NCBI RefSeq assembly: GCF_000187895.1
Contig: NZ_DS990119.1
Span: 124,001-188,000, forward strand
DNA: 64,000 bases
From: Phocaeicola plebeius DSM 17135
GTDB taxonomy: Bacteria; Bacteroidota; Bacteroidia; Bacteroidales; Bacteroidaceae
Direction of reading: 5' to 3'
In this document: piece after piece, positions 54,423 to 63,986 of the stretch
Position numbering within the stretch: position 1 is the stretch's first letter
Layout: each line of letters starts with the position of its first letter
Program-made: the position numbers and the translations under genes
The notes under the pieces: model-generated
Database searches by the model: none
Told to the model about the DNA's origin: nothing
Seen by the model: only the letters and a program-made list of their open reading frames with translations

Positions 54423-54957
54423 GAGTCTCTCCTACTGGCTTCGTGTGCTGCACCGTGACCTGGGCTACCTGATGGTAGGAGTCTGCCTGATTTATGCCGT
54501 GTCGGGCATCCTGCTGAACCACATGAATGGCAAGGATCCGGCTTTCCGTACCACGGAAGCGGCCGTTCAACTGGAAAAAGGCATGCAGGCCGAAGAACTC
54601 CTTGCGGCATGGAACCGACAGGAAGATTTGCCCCCTGTAAAGCGGGTGCTGTCTATTGATGAAAGTCATCATCGCCTGATGCTGGAAGGCGGCGTGGGTG
54701 TGTATGACGCTGCTAGCGGTTGTGTAGATTATGAAGTACACGAAAAACGTCCGGTGGTGTACTGGTTCAACCGGTTGCATTATAACCGTATTCAGGGATG
54801 GAATCTCATGGGCGACTTTTTCGCTGTTTCGCTAGTATTCTTTGCCGTTTCCGGATTGTTCATGGTCAAGGGAAAAAATGGACTGGCAGGACGCGGAAAA
54901 TGGTTGCTTTTAGCAGGTATTCTGATTCCGCTGGGATACATCTGGCTGGCTGCCTGA
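54406..54957 (+). CDS. PepSY-associated membrane protein
   Basis: A 183-residue protein beginning LRVLHRDLGYLMVGVCLIYAVSGILLNH, the PepSY-associated helix with two conserved His, then a periplasmic segment and two further helices (LMGDFFAVSLVFFAVSGLFM, WLLLAGILIPLGYIWL). Related proteins act as inner-membrane reductases or partners in siderophore and heme uptake (for example the third gene of Bacteroides Xus-type systems). This is the main hint that the locus handles iron. It ends with a terminator at 54978-55019. Confidence 0.8.
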   Translation: MKWRNKSLSYWLRVLHRDLGYLMVGVCLIYAVSGILLNHMNGKDPAFRTTEAAVQLEKGMQAEELLAAWNRQEDLPPVKRVLSIDESHHRLMLEGGVGVYDAASGCVDYEVHEKRPVVYWFNRLHYNRIQGWNLMGDFFAVSLVFFAVSGLFMVKGKNGLAGRGKWLLLAGILIPLGYIWLAA

Positions 54958-54977
54958 ACTTATTGATAAAATAGATA

Positions 54978-55019
54978 AAGCAGTCGTCTGTCTCATTATG
55001 AAGAGGCAGGCGACTGCTT
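54978..55019 (+). terminator. Terminator of the receptor locus
   Basis: A 17 bp stem (54978-54994 with 55003-55019, two G-U pairs), followed by GTTTTTTA. The remaining 55020-55263 shows no gene. Confidence 0.85.
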
Positions 55020-55263
55020 GTTTTTTACAAAGGATAGAAAACTGCATCAAAGGAAGGCAGGAGAATAGGTATAAATCTGATTGAGAATATAAAAACGGAG
55101 AAATACATATACTTAGACAGGAATAATGACAACGTACAGGTACGAAAAAACGATATAGACAAAACCGAAAATAGCCTTGAATTCTTCAATACTGTTCCAT
55201 AAGGAGTATAAGCAATTACGGGGTTGTTCAAGTCTGAAAAACTTTTGTAATTTCACCTCCGTT

Positions 55264-56400
55264 ATGGCTAAAATCAGTGTAAAAAAAGTAACTTCTAAGT
55301 GCGAAATGGATGATTTCGTACGACTTCCCCGCAAGTTATATGCGGGGAATCCTTATTATGTACCTGACCTGGAATCCGACATTTATGACACGTTTGACCC
55401 ACATAAGAATGCCGGACTGGAGTTTACTGACATTCAACCTTTTCTAGCTTATGATGAGCAAGAAGATGTGGTAGGACGCATTGTGGGTATTATCAATCAT
55501 CGTGCAAACGAGAAATGGCATACCCTGAATGTCCGTTTCGGATTCATTGAGTTTATAGACAATCCGGAGGTTTCTGCGGCTTTGCTTTCTGCCGTTGAAA
55601 TGTGGGGAAAGGAGCATGGAATGGAGCAGATACAAGGACCGATGGGAATCTTTGACTTCGACAAAGAAGGCATGCTGATGGAAGATTTTGACCAGCTTGG
55701 TTCCATGATTACGATTTATAATCCTCCTTACTATCCTCGTCATCTGGAAGCGTTAGGCTATGAGAAAGAGGTGGACTGGATTCAGGTATGTATCGAGATT
55801 CCAAAGGAAATTCCGCCAAAATATGCGCGGGTGGCGAACCTTGCAAAAGAAATGTTTGACTTGAACGTGCGTAAGCTGACTCATGCAGACATTTATAAGA
55901 AAGGATATGGAAGAAAGGTCTTCGAATTATTGAATCAGGCTTACGCTCCACTCTTTGGCTATACGGAGTTGTCCGGCAGGCAAATTGATGAATACGTGGA
56001 CCGTTATTTGCCTTTGATTGACAAACAGCTCATTCCGGTGGTGGAAAACGAGAAAGGTGAACTTATCGGGGTGGCCATTACCATGGGAAGCCTCTCTCAT
56101 GCTTTGCAGAAAGCCAAAGGAAGATTGTTTCCCTTTGGATGGTATCACCTCGTAAAAGCCTTGAAATGGAAACGGGAAGAAAAGGTAGAGATGCTGCTCA
56201 TTGCCGTACGCCCGGATTATCAGGGACTGGGAGTGAATGCTTTGTTTTTCAATGATTTGATTCCTATTTACAATCGCTACCGTTTCCGCTATGCAGAAAC
56301 CGGTCCTCAGCTTGAAACTAATGTAAGGGAACTGTCGCAATGGAAACCGCTGAATCCCACGTACACCAAGCGAAGAAGATGTTATAAGAAGAAACTATAA
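55264..56400 (+). CDS. GNAT-fold acetyltransferase-like protein
   Basis: A 378-residue protein. The C-terminal half has a GNAT acetyl-CoA site (AVRPDYQGLGVNALFFNDLI, about 318-337), while the N-terminal half (KISVKKVTSKCEMDDFVRLPRKLYAGNPYYVPDLESDIYDTF) is a second, degenerate GNAT-like lobe as in two-lobed family members. The start at 55264 is preferred to 55177, since similarity begins there. It ends 16 bp before the ketosynthase, so it may be co-transcribed with the operon; a direct role in the pathway is not shown. Confidence 0.78.
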   Translation: MAKISVKKVTSKCEMDDFVRLPRKLYAGNPYYVPDLESDIYDTFDPHKNAGLEFTDIQPFLAYDEQEDVVGRIVGIINHRANEKWHTLNVRFGFIEFIDNPEVSAALLSAVEMWGKEHGMEQIQGPMGIFDFDKEGMLMEDFDQLGSMITIYNPPYYPRHLEALGYEKEVDWIQVCIEIPKEIPPKYARVANLAKEMFDLNVRKLTHADIYKKGYGRKVFELLNQAYAPLFGYTELSGRQIDEYVDRYLPLIDKQLIPVVENEKGELIGVAITMGSLSHALQKAKGRLFPFGWYHLVKALKWKREEKVEMLLIAVRPDYQGLGVNALFFNDLIPIYNRYRFRYAETGPQLETNVRELSQWKPLNPTYTKRRRCYKKKL

Positions 56401-56416
56401 AATCACCAAAAACAAT

Positions 56417-57637
56417 ATGGAAAGAAGAGTTGTGATTACAGGCATGGGAATATGGTCATGCCTGGGAACGACGCTCGACGATGTATGTAATGCTCTGTAC
56501 ACCGGAAAGAGCGGTATCGTGTTCAGCCAGGAACGCAAGGATGCCGGATTCCGTTCTGCCTTGTGTGCATCAGTAGAGCGTCCTGATTTGAAACCGTTTG
56601 TTTCACGGAACTTACGTCAATTTATGCCGGAAGAGGCGCAATATGCTTATATGGCTACCCGGGCGGCATTGGAACATGCCCGACTGGATCAGGATTACAT
56701 AGACCGTCATGAGGTGGGAATCATTTATGGCAATGATTCTGTGGCAGAGTCTACAATGCGTTCACTGGATAACTTCCGTGAATACAAAGACACTTCAGCT
56801 TGTGGCAGTGGGGCTATCTTCCAGTCCATGAACTCCACGGTTACAATGAACCTGGCCTGCCTGTTCCGTTTGAAAGGAATTAACCTGACTTCTTCGGCTG
56901 CATGTGCATCCGGTTCACAGTCTGTAGGGCTGGCTTATCTCCTGATTCGCGATGGGTTGCAGGACTGTATCGTATGTGGTGGAGCACAGGAAGCCAATCT
57001 TTACGGAGTGGCTGCATTCGATGGAATTCAGTCTTTCTCTACTCGTGAGGATGCACCGGAAAAGGCCAGTCGTCCGTTTGATGCCGACCGGGACGGACTG
57101 GTACCAGGGGGCGGAGCCGCAACCCTTGTCGTAGAAAGTTACGAGCATGCCTTGAAACGAGGGGCACCCATATTGGCAGAAATTGTAAGCTGGGGATTCT
57201 CCGGTAACGGCGACCATATTTCTACCCCTAATGTGGAAGGTCCTGCCCGTTCGCTGGAACTTTGCCTGCAGCATGGTGGAGTGACTCCACAACAGATTGG
57301 CTATGTCAATGCGCACGCTACTTCTACACGAATCGGCGATGCACGTGAAGCGCAGGCCATTGCCCGTGTGTTTGGAGATTATCGGGTACCTGTCACTTCT
57401 ACCAAGAGCCAGACCGGACATGAAATGTGGATGGCAGGAGCCAGTGAGTTGATTTATTCCATTCTGATGATGAAGAACGGCTTTATTGCAGGCAATATCA
57501 ATTTTGAACGTCCTGACGAAAATACAGCTTGTCTTCACATTCTGCCTGAAACACGTGAGATTGGATTCGACATGTTTCTGTCTAACTCCTTCGGATTCGG
57601 AGGAACCAATTCTACTCTTATTGTAAGAAATCTATAA
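56417..57637 (+). CDS. Beta-ketoacyl-ACP synthase (FabF-like)
   Basis: Condensing enzyme with the full Cys-His-His set: Cys in SSAACASGSQSVG (about 164), His in VNAHATSTRIGD (the usual Gly is Ala), and His in SQTGHEMWMAGA. The N-terminus RRVVITGMGIWSCLG is typical of KAS II. At 406 residues it is normal. It is the first gene of the operon that also encodes an ACP, dehydratases and an exporter, so it probably extends a polyene or lipid chain, not housekeeping fatty acids. Confidence 0.9.
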   Translation: MERRVVITGMGIWSCLGTTLDDVCNALYTGKSGIVFSQERKDAGFRSALCASVERPDLKPFVSRNLRQFMPEEAQYAYMATRAALEHARLDQDYIDRHEVGIIYGNDSVAESTMRSLDNFREYKDTSACGSGAIFQSMNSTVTMNLACLFRLKGINLTSSAACASGSQSVGLAYLLIRDGLQDCIVCGGAQEANLYGVAAFDGIQSFSTREDAPEKASRPFDADRDGLVPGGGAATLVVESYEHALKRGAPILAEIVSWGFSGNGDHISTPNVEGPARSLELCLQHGGVTPQQIGYVNAHATSTRIGDAREAQAIARVFGDYRVPVTSTKSQTGHEMWMAGASELIYSILMMKNGFIAGNINFERPDENTACLHILPETREIGFDMFLSNSFGFGGTNSTLIVRNL

Positions 57638-57663
57638 TTGAAATAATAAAATTGAATTGCCTT

Positions 57664-57912
57664 ATGACACGTAACGACATTATTGAAAAAGTAAACACAC
57701 TGCTCTCTGAAGAATTTGAAGTTGATTCTGCTCTTTTTACTCCCGATGCCAATGTACGCGACACGCTTTCATTGGATAGTCTGAGTCTGGTAGACCTGGT
57801 CGCTCTCATTCAACATACGTATAAGATTAAGATTCCGGTAACCGACTTGCGTAATATTCATACTTTCACTGATTTGTACGATTATATTGAATCACATCTT
57901 CCAAATGAATAA
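57664..57912 (+). CDS. Acyl carrier protein
   Basis: An 82-residue four-helix carrier with the phosphopantetheine Ser in LSLDSLSLVDLVALI (about 40). The ATG at 57664 is preferred to 57652, giving the usual ACP length. Its end overlaps the next gene's start by 8 bp. Confidence 0.93.
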   Translation: MTRNDIIEKVNTLLSEEFEVDSALFTPDANVRDTLSLDSLSLVDLVALIQHTYKIKIPVTDLRNIHTFTDLYDYIESHLPNE

Positions 57913-58330
57913 GTATGAGATTGAACAGCTGATTCCTCAGCGTGCCCCATTCAGGATGGTTGATGAACTTCTGAATGTGGATGGAGAAACAGCTGTAACT
58001 CTTTTTGTCGTTCAACCGGATAATTATCTTTTGGACTCAGACGGGGTGCTGGCGGAAGCCGGAGTGATTGAGCACATTGCTCAGTCAGCTTCGGCACTCG
58101 CCGGTTATCTGTCACGAGAACAAGGAAATTCAAGTGTGCCGGTGGGCTATATTGGCGAGATTCGCAATTTCCGTAGTTATGGCACTGCCAGTGTGGGCGA
58201 CGTGATGAGAACGACAGTGACGCGTGAAGATGTGTTTGGTGATATTGTCTGCGTAAATGGTGAAACGTGGGTATCAGACCGGCGGATAGCAGAACTTCAA
58301 ATGAAAATATATATCAGTCCTAATGATTAA
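57905..58330 (+). CDS. Hotdog-fold dehydratase-like protein (ApeP-type)
   Basis: A 141-residue hotdog protein. EAGVIEHIAQSASALAGYL matches the dehydratase central helix with its Glu. The GHFPG motif of FabZ is absent, as in the ApeP-type dehydratases of aryl polyene clusters, and the N-terminal LPHR motif reads IPQRAPF, with Gln for His. Activity may be altered, or the protein may act with the next gene's product. The ATG at 57905 overlaps the ACP stop. Confidence 0.78.
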   Translation: MNKYEIEQLIPQRAPFRMVDELLNVDGETAVTLFVVQPDNYLLDSDGVLAEAGVIEHIAQSASALAGYLSREQGNSSVPVGYIGEIRNFRSYGTASVGDVMRTTVTREDVFGDIVCVNGETWVSDRRIAELQMKIYISPND

Positions 58331-58709
58331 ATATCTGGATAAGATGCTTCTCGAAAACAAATATTATCAAATAAAGGAAATGAAGATGAACCAGCAAGAA
58401 GGGATATTTCGTCTTCGTTTGTTACCGGATTGCGATATTTACCGCGGCCATTTTCCGGATAATCCGGTGTGTCCGGGTGTTTGTCATATTGAGACGATAA
58501 AGGAATGTGCCATGCGTCTGACGGGAAAAAAACTGTCTATAGTTTCTATCAAGCAATGCCGTTTCCTTGCAATGGCCGCTCCGTCTATTTGTCCGGAAGT
58601 TAATGTAACGGTTGGAGTATGTCCCGTGGAAGAAGGGTTCAGGGTAACAGCTCGGATAAGTGAGGAAGCAAAAGTGTATGTAGAATTTAAAGGATTGATG
58701 AGGGTATGA
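58323..58709 (+). CDS. Hotdog-fold dehydratase (FabZ/ApeI-type)
   Basis: A 128-residue hotdog protein with an intact active-site motif: IYRGHFPDNPVCPGVCHIETIKECAM (GHFP with the catalytic His, PGV, then Glu). It overlaps the previous gene by 8 bp and the exporter by 4 bp. With its neighbour it forms a pair of dehydratases, as in aryl polyene operons. Confidence 0.83.
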   Translation: MIKYLDKMLLENKYYQIKEMKMNQQEGIFRLRLLPDCDIYRGHFPDNPVCPGVCHIETIKECAMRLTGKKLSIVSIKQCRFLAMAAPSICPEVNVTVGVCPVEEGFRVTARISEEAKVYVEFKGLMRV

Positions 58710-61195
58710 CAGAATTGTGTTTAAAGGTATACCATTATTTCCGCAGTCACCGCACTGTCTGCTGGATTTCAATGATTGCCTGGTTTGTCTGTTGCGGTTT
58801 CTTTGCAGCTCAGATTCATCTGGAAGAAGACATCAACAAATTGTTCCCGGCTTCTACCAACGAAGACGGAAGCACCAAACTGGCTTTTGCCAACCTAAAG
58901 ATTAAAGATAAGACTTTTCTGCTTTTTGAGGGAAAAGACGGAGCATCTGTGGCCCATATCATTGAAACATGCGATGCCTTTGTCGATTCGCTGCTACAGA
59001 AAGAAGCCGCACTGGATTCTTCAAGTCGAATGCTGGAGGATATTTTCTATTGCTTGCCGGATGAATTGTTGCCCGATGCCATCGACTATCTCGGAGCTCA
59101 TCTGCCAGCATACATTGACACCAGTTTTTATGCCGCAATTGATACCATGCTGACTGATTCTCATCTGGCATGTCAGATGAAAGTAAACCGTCAGGATCTG
59201 GAGTCTTCATGGGGAAACATGTATCCGGAACTGATACAGATAGACCCTCTCGGACTGCGTAAGGAACTTATGCGTCAGTTCAAGCCACTGACTGAAGGCA
59301 GCGGGAGTGGCTATAAAATTATTGACGGACATTTCTTTGTTCCTGATTCCACAGTCTGTGTAGCTTTTCTTACCCCTCGCTATTCTGCCACGAATACGGG
59401 CCAGGGAGCAAGTTTGTTTCAGATGCTGAATACACAGATTGAAGCTTTCTCCGCATCGAATCCAGACGTAAAAATCTGTTATCATGGAACTCCGGCCAGC
59501 GGATTTTACAATGCTGCACAAATCAAGTCCGACTTGAAGAATACCATTGCCGGAGCATTGGTACTGGTCTTGCTGTTCATCTTATTCTGTTTCCGCAATT
59601 ATGATACCCTGCCCCTCTTGTTGCTGCCGGTTCTTTTCGGAGTACTATTCGGACTGGCGGGCATGTACTTCATAAAAGGAGAATTTTCACTGCTTGCACT
59701 TGGTATCGGCGCGGTGGTACTGGGTGTGGCCTTCAGCTATGTGCTTCATATACTTACGCACTATAAGTTTGTCGGCAATCCGGAACAGGTACTTCGCGAC
59801 CAGGTACGACCAGTCTGTTTGGGCTGTATCACGACCATTGGTTCTTTTATGGGACTCGTTTTCGTGCAGACAGAACTGTTGCGCGATTTCGGCTTATTTG
59901 CTTCACTAAGCATTCTCGGAACTACCGCTTTCAGTTTGTTCTACCTGCCACAGTTACTTAATCCTGCGAAGAACAGAATAAACAAACGGGCATTCTCATT
60001 GATTGAGAAAGTGAATGCCTATCCGTTTGACCGGAATAAACCGCTTATCGCCGTGCTGGTTGTTCTGACAGTGGTATGTACGTTCTTTTACTTTATGGGA
60101 GGGACCCGATTCGATGCAGACATGCACGACCTCGGATATAAAGCCGGGATAACGTCCTATTCAGAAAATCTGTTGCGTACCAAAACGTATACGGGTGACA
60201 AACAAAAATATTTTGCCAGTTCCGGACGGACTATGGAAGAAGCCATTCATCATTTTGAGAGCCTGAATAACCGCCTGGACTCCTTGCAGAAGGAAGGGCT
60301 GGTGAAAAGTTATACACGCACGGGAATGTTTTTCGTTCCGTTGGACGTACAGCAGGCACGCATTCATGCCTGGAAAAATTTCTGGACAGACCAGCGTCTG
60401 CAATGTGTCCGTCAGCTGATTGAAAAAACAGCTCCCGAGGCAGGGCTTCGACCGGAGGCATTTCAACCGTTTTTTGAGTTGGCTACAGCCGATTATAAGC
60501 CGGATGCGCTTTACGATGCAGGGATTATTCCGCAAGGTTATTTGTCCACTTTGATGGAACAGTCATACAATGGAGAATATCTTTGCTTTACCTCGGTGAG
60601 ATGTGCAAACGATTCCGTGCGTAGCAGTCAAAGCGATTATCACCGGATTTGTGATGCTGTTGCTTCCCTGCCCAATTTACTGGTGCTCGACACGTATTAC
60701 TATACGACGGATACACTCACACAGATGAGCAAGGACTTCAATCTGTTACAATGGATTTCCATGCTTTTCGTGTTTGTCATATTATGGCTGAGTTTCCGCG
60801 GGAATATCCGTTATACCCTGCTGGGCTTCATGCCTATCTTGCTGAGCTGGTTCATTGTGTTAGGTGCCATGGTCATCTTTGGCAAACAGTTCAATCTTGT
60901 CAGCGTGGTGATTTCTACCTTCATTTTCGGTATCGGGGTAGACTATAGCATATTTGTCATGAGCGGACTCTTGGACAAGGGAAATAATCCGGATTTACTG
61001 AAATATCATAAGACTGCCATCTTTTTCAGTGCGGTTATCCTGATTATTACCGTAGGGTCCATGATGTTTGCCCGGCATCCCGCCATTTCTTCTGTAGGAT
61101 TCTGTACACTGGTGGGACTGGTTTCGTCCGTAGTGCTGTCGTACGTGCTGCAACCTGCCATATTCAGAATGATGCAAGAAAGGAGACCTAGATGA
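58706..61195 (+). CDS. MMPL/RND-type exporter
   Basis: An 829-residue membrane protein with the duplicated RND plan: helix at about 13-33, a periplasmic loop, five to six helices at about 275-405, another at about 445, a second large loop, and the last helices at about 685-805 (FVFVILWLSFRGNIRY, VVISTFIFGIGVDYSIFVMSG). The GVAFSYVLHI and GIGVDYSIFV stretches are the proton-relay helices of the family. Such transporters move lipids and polyene products to the outer leaflet. Both ends overlap neighbours by ATGA. Confidence 0.9.
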   Translation: MTELCLKVYHYFRSHRTVCWISMIAWFVCCGFFAAQIHLEEDINKLFPASTNEDGSTKLAFANLKIKDKTFLLFEGKDGASVAHIIETCDAFVDSLLQKEAALDSSSRMLEDIFYCLPDELLPDAIDYLGAHLPAYIDTSFYAAIDTMLTDSHLACQMKVNRQDLESSWGNMYPELIQIDPLGLRKELMRQFKPLTEGSGSGYKIIDGHFFVPDSTVCVAFLTPRYSATNTGQGASLFQMLNTQIEAFSASNPDVKICYHGTPASGFYNAAQIKSDLKNTIAGALVLVLLFILFCFRNYDTLPLLLLPVLFGVLFGLAGMYFIKGEFSLLALGIGAVVLGVAFSYVLHILTHYKFVGNPEQVLRDQVRPVCLGCITTIGSFMGLVFVQTELLRDFGLFASLSILGTTAFSLFYLPQLLNPAKNRINKRAFSLIEKVNAYPFDRNKPLIAVLVVLTVVCTFFYFMGGTRFDADMHDLGYKAGITSYSENLLRTKTYTGDKQKYFASSGRTMEEAIHHFESLNNRLDSLQKEGLVKSYTRTGMFFVPLDVQQARIHAWKNFWTDQRLQCVRQLIEKTAPEAGLRPEAFQPFFELATADYKPDALYDAGIIPQGYLSTLMEQSYNGEYLCFTSVRCANDSVRSSQSDYHRICDAVASLPNLLVLDTYYYTTDTLTQMSKDFNLLQWISMLFVFVILWLSFRGNIRYTLLGFMPILLSWFIVLGAMVIFGKQFNLVSVVISTFIFGIGVDYSIFVMSGLLDKGNNPDLLKYHKTAIFFSAVILIITVGSMMFARHPAISSVGFCTLVGLVSSVVLSYVLQPAIFRMMQERRPR

Positions 61196-62658
61196 AATAC
61201 GATGTAGTTATTATAGGAAGCGGGCTGGGCGGACTGGAGTGCGCTCATATCCTGTCAAAAGCAGGAAAGCGTGTGCTGGTGCTTGAAAAAGAAGCACAGC
61301 CCGGAGGATGCGTTCAAAGCTACAGACGGAACGGTCTGACATTTGATACGGGATTTCATTATGTGGGAGGCCTTGAAGAAGGACAGTTCTTGCATGCTGC
61401 ATTTAGCATGCTGGGGTTAATGGCTCTCCCTTGGAAGAAACTGGATGATGCGTTTGACCGGATACTGATTGGCGAAGAAGAGTTCTCGTTCATGCAAGGC
61501 TATGAGAATTTCAGGGAAAACCTGCAACAGCATTTTCCTCACGAACGGGAAGCACTGCAACAATACGTTCAATTGCTTAAACAGACGGAGCAGACACAAC
61601 TTGAACTGCTAAATCCAGAATCAGCATCTGCGCCTTTGGCGCTTTTTGAGACTGGTGCATGGCAATACCTGACCCACACGTTTCATAATTCCATGCTGGT
61701 TAATGTGCTGAGTGCCACTTCCCTGAAAATGGAACTGCGAAAAGAGACCTTACCTTTGTTTACATTCTTGCATGGAAATGCCAGTTTCATAGAAAGCAGC
61801 TGGCGACTGAAAGGACCGGGTTCACTCATTGCCGGTTCATTGATTCAGGATATCCGGGAGCAAGGGGGTGAAATCATCTGCCGCGCAAAGGTGGAAGAAC
61901 TGATTGAAAAGAACGGAGAGCTTACCTGTGCCCGGTGCTCCAATGGGCAGGTGTATGAGGGAAAATGCTTTATCAGCGATGTGCATCCGGCAGTTACCTG
62001 CAGTTGGATCAAGCCGGCTGAATCTTTGCGAAGCATTTATCGCAGACGTATAGGAGCATTGGAAAATACGTTTGGCATGCTTACGGTTTCACTGGTTATC
62101 AAGCCTCATGTGATGAAGTATTTCAACTGGAACCAGTATGTATACAGACGTGCAGACGTATGGACATTCTATCAGGATACCATTTCTATAAACGGACTTC
62201 TGATTACAGCACGTCCGCCGGAGGATGAGAGTGAATACCTGCGGCAGATAGATTTGCTTACTCCGCTGACATGGGATAAATGCATGCGGTGGGCACAGTC
62301 TTCCATCGGACACCGGGGACAGGACTATCAGGAAATGAAGCAACGGCTGGCCGATGAATGTATGGAGCTGGCGGCACGTTTTATTCCCAATCTTAAAAAG
62401 ATGGTGGAACAGGTTTATGTCAGCACTCCGCTGACCTATCGCGATTACACGGGAACTCCGGAAGGAGCGGCTTATGGGATACGAAAAGACTATCGCAATC
62501 CGATGATGACTGTACTTTCTCCACGGACTCCCCTACCCAATCTGCTGCTGACCGGACAAAATCTGGTGTTGCATGGAATACACGGGGTTACGATGACTGC
62601 CATGTATACCTGTGCAGAGATACTGGGAAAAGAATATATGTGGAACCAATTAAAATAA
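61192..62658 (+). CDS. FAD-dependent oxidoreductase (phytoene-desaturase/isomerase-like)
   Basis: A 488-residue flavoprotein with the dinucleotide fold VVIIGSGLGGLECAHILSKAGKRVLVLEKE at the N-terminus, GGCVQSYRRNGLTFDTGFHYVGG, and the C-terminal FAD motif LLLTGQNLVLHGIHGVTMTAMYTCAEILG. The layout is that of CrtI/CrtISO-type desaturases and carotenoid isomerases. In this operon it may oxidise or isomerise the polyene chain (inference). Confidence 0.85.
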   Translation: MKYDVVIIGSGLGGLECAHILSKAGKRVLVLEKEAQPGGCVQSYRRNGLTFDTGFHYVGGLEEGQFLHAAFSMLGLMALPWKKLDDAFDRILIGEEEFSFMQGYENFRENLQQHFPHEREALQQYVQLLKQTEQTQLELLNPESASAPLALFETGAWQYLTHTFHNSMLVNVLSATSLKMELRKETLPLFTFLHGNASFIESSWRLKGPGSLIAGSLIQDIREQGGEIICRAKVEELIEKNGELTCARCSNGQVYEGKCFISDVHPAVTCSWIKPAESLRSIYRRRIGALENTFGMLTVSLVIKPHVMKYFNWNQYVYRRADVWTFYQDTISINGLLITARPPEDESEYLRQIDLLTPLTWDKCMRWAQSSIGHRGQDYQEMKQRLADECMELAARFIPNLKKMVEQVYVSTPLTYRDYTGTPEGAAYGIRKDYRNPMMTVLSPRTPLPNLLLTGQNLVLHGIHGVTMTAMYTCAEILGKEYMWNQLK

Positions 62659-62666
62659 TTTGCTTT

Positions 62667-63395
62667 ATGAAGTATGCATTGGTAACTGGCGGCAGCCGGG
62701 GAATCGGGCGTGCCGTATGCGTAAAACTGGCTTGTATGGGCTATTATGTCATCGTTAATTGCGTGAATAATCTGCCTGAGGCTTTGAAAACACTTGAGCT
62801 GGTAAGACTGGCAGGACAAGATGGTGAAATCATGATGTTTGATGTAAGTAACGGAGAACAGGTGCGAAAAACAATAGAAGAATGGCAGGATGCTCATCCT
62901 GGCTGTTACATAGAAGTATTGGTAAACAATGCCGGTATCAGACGCGATAACATTCTGGCACTTATGCCGCAAGAAGACTGGAATCAGGTGCTTGATATTA
63001 CGCTGAAAGGATTTTACAATGTGACTCAGTTGCTCCTGCCGTCTATGATGCGCCGTAAGTATGGACGTATTGTCAACATGGCAAGTGTCAGTGGCTTGAG
63101 TGGAATACAGGGACAGACCAACTACTCCGCTGCCAAAGGGGGATTGATAGCTGCTACAAAGGCACTGGCTAAGGAAGTGGCCTGCAAGAATATCACGGTC
63201 AATGCGGTAGCTCCCGGCTTTATCAAGACGGACATGGTAGAAGGACTGGACGAGGAAGCCTTACGGAAAACAATTCCGGCCAACCGTTTCGGCACTCCGG
63301 AAGAAGTGGCCGAAGTGGTCGGTTTTCTGGTTTCCAATGTAGCTGGCTATATTACGGGAGATGTGATTTCAATCTGTGGAGGACTTTACACATGA
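62667..63395 (+). CDS. 3-oxoacyl-ACP reductase (FabG-like SDR)
   Basis: A 242-residue short-chain dehydrogenase: cofactor motif TGGSRGIGRAV, NNAG, catalytic Ser in NMASVSG, and Tyr/Lys in NYSAAKGG, ending CGGLYT. The ATG at 62667 is chosen over an in-frame ATG at 62640, which lies inside the previous gene. It reduces the ketone made by the ketosynthase. It overlaps the LolA-like gene by 4 bp. Confidence 0.92.
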   Translation: MKYALVTGGSRGIGRAVCVKLACMGYYVIVNCVNNLPEALKTLELVRLAGQDGEIMMFDVSNGEQVRKTIEEWQDAHPGCYIEVLVNNAGIRRDNILALMPQEDWNQVLDITLKGFYNVTQLLLPSMMRRKYGRIVNMASVSGLSGIQGQTNYSAAKGGLIAATKALAKEVACKNITVNAVAPGFIKTDMVEGLDEEALRKTIPANRFGTPEEVAEVVGFLVSNVAGYITGDVISICGGLYT

Positions 63396-63985
63396 GGAAA
63401 GGAATCTGTAAATATATCGTATGGCAGTTCGTGCTTATATTCTCCGTTACGAGGGTGTTTGCCCAGTCGGATGTGACAACATTCAAAGCCGATGTGACCC
63501 GTACCAGCCATAATGTCCTTCTGGTAAAAGATGCCACGGCTGAGGGGCATTTTTATTTCCAGCGTCCGGATAAAATCTGTATGATTTTCAATGACCGGAA
63601 AGACATGTTGCTCATGAACGGCACTACCTATGTCATGGTGGAAAAAGGGAAAAAGCAAGTGGCCAAAGGAAAGATGCAAGAACTGTTTGGTGTATTGCAA
63701 AAGGTTTTACAAGCCGTGATTTGTCAGACTGCGTTACCCGATATGGCCGGACATTCAGACATTCAGGTAAGCCGTCAAGGTCAGGTCATCCAGATTGTGC
63801 CGACCTTGGATGCAAAGGCCCGGAAAAGAATGCCGTTCACATCTTTTGAACTGACCCTCGATGCACGGACACATAAGCTCAAGACTTTACGCATCAATGA
63901 GAAGGGAGAAAATTATGTCGTCTATGATTTATCCGGATATGTGCAGAACGGCAGTCTGGATAGTGCAGTCTTTAATATAAACTGA
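63392..63985 (+). CDS. LolA-like periplasmic carrier
   Basis: A 197-residue exported protein (signal peptide to about 25, RVFAQ) with the beta-sheet pattern of outer-membrane lipoprotein carrier LolA (TAEGHFYFQRPDKICMIFNDRKDMLLMNGTTYVMVEKGKK... FTSFELTLDARTHKLKTLRIN). In aryl polyene operons a LolA-like protein sits with the exporter and is thought to carry the product across the periplasm. Confidence 0.82.
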   Translation: MRKGICKYIVWQFVLIFSVTRVFAQSDVTTFKADVTRTSHNVLLVKDATAEGHFYFQRPDKICMIFNDRKDMLLMNGTTYVMVEKGKKQVAKGKMQELFGVLQKVLQAVICQTALPDMAGHSDIQVSRQGQVIQIVPTLDAKARKRMPFTSFELTLDARTHKLKTLRINEKGENYVVYDLSGYVQNGSLDSAVFNIN

Positions 63986-63986
63986 C

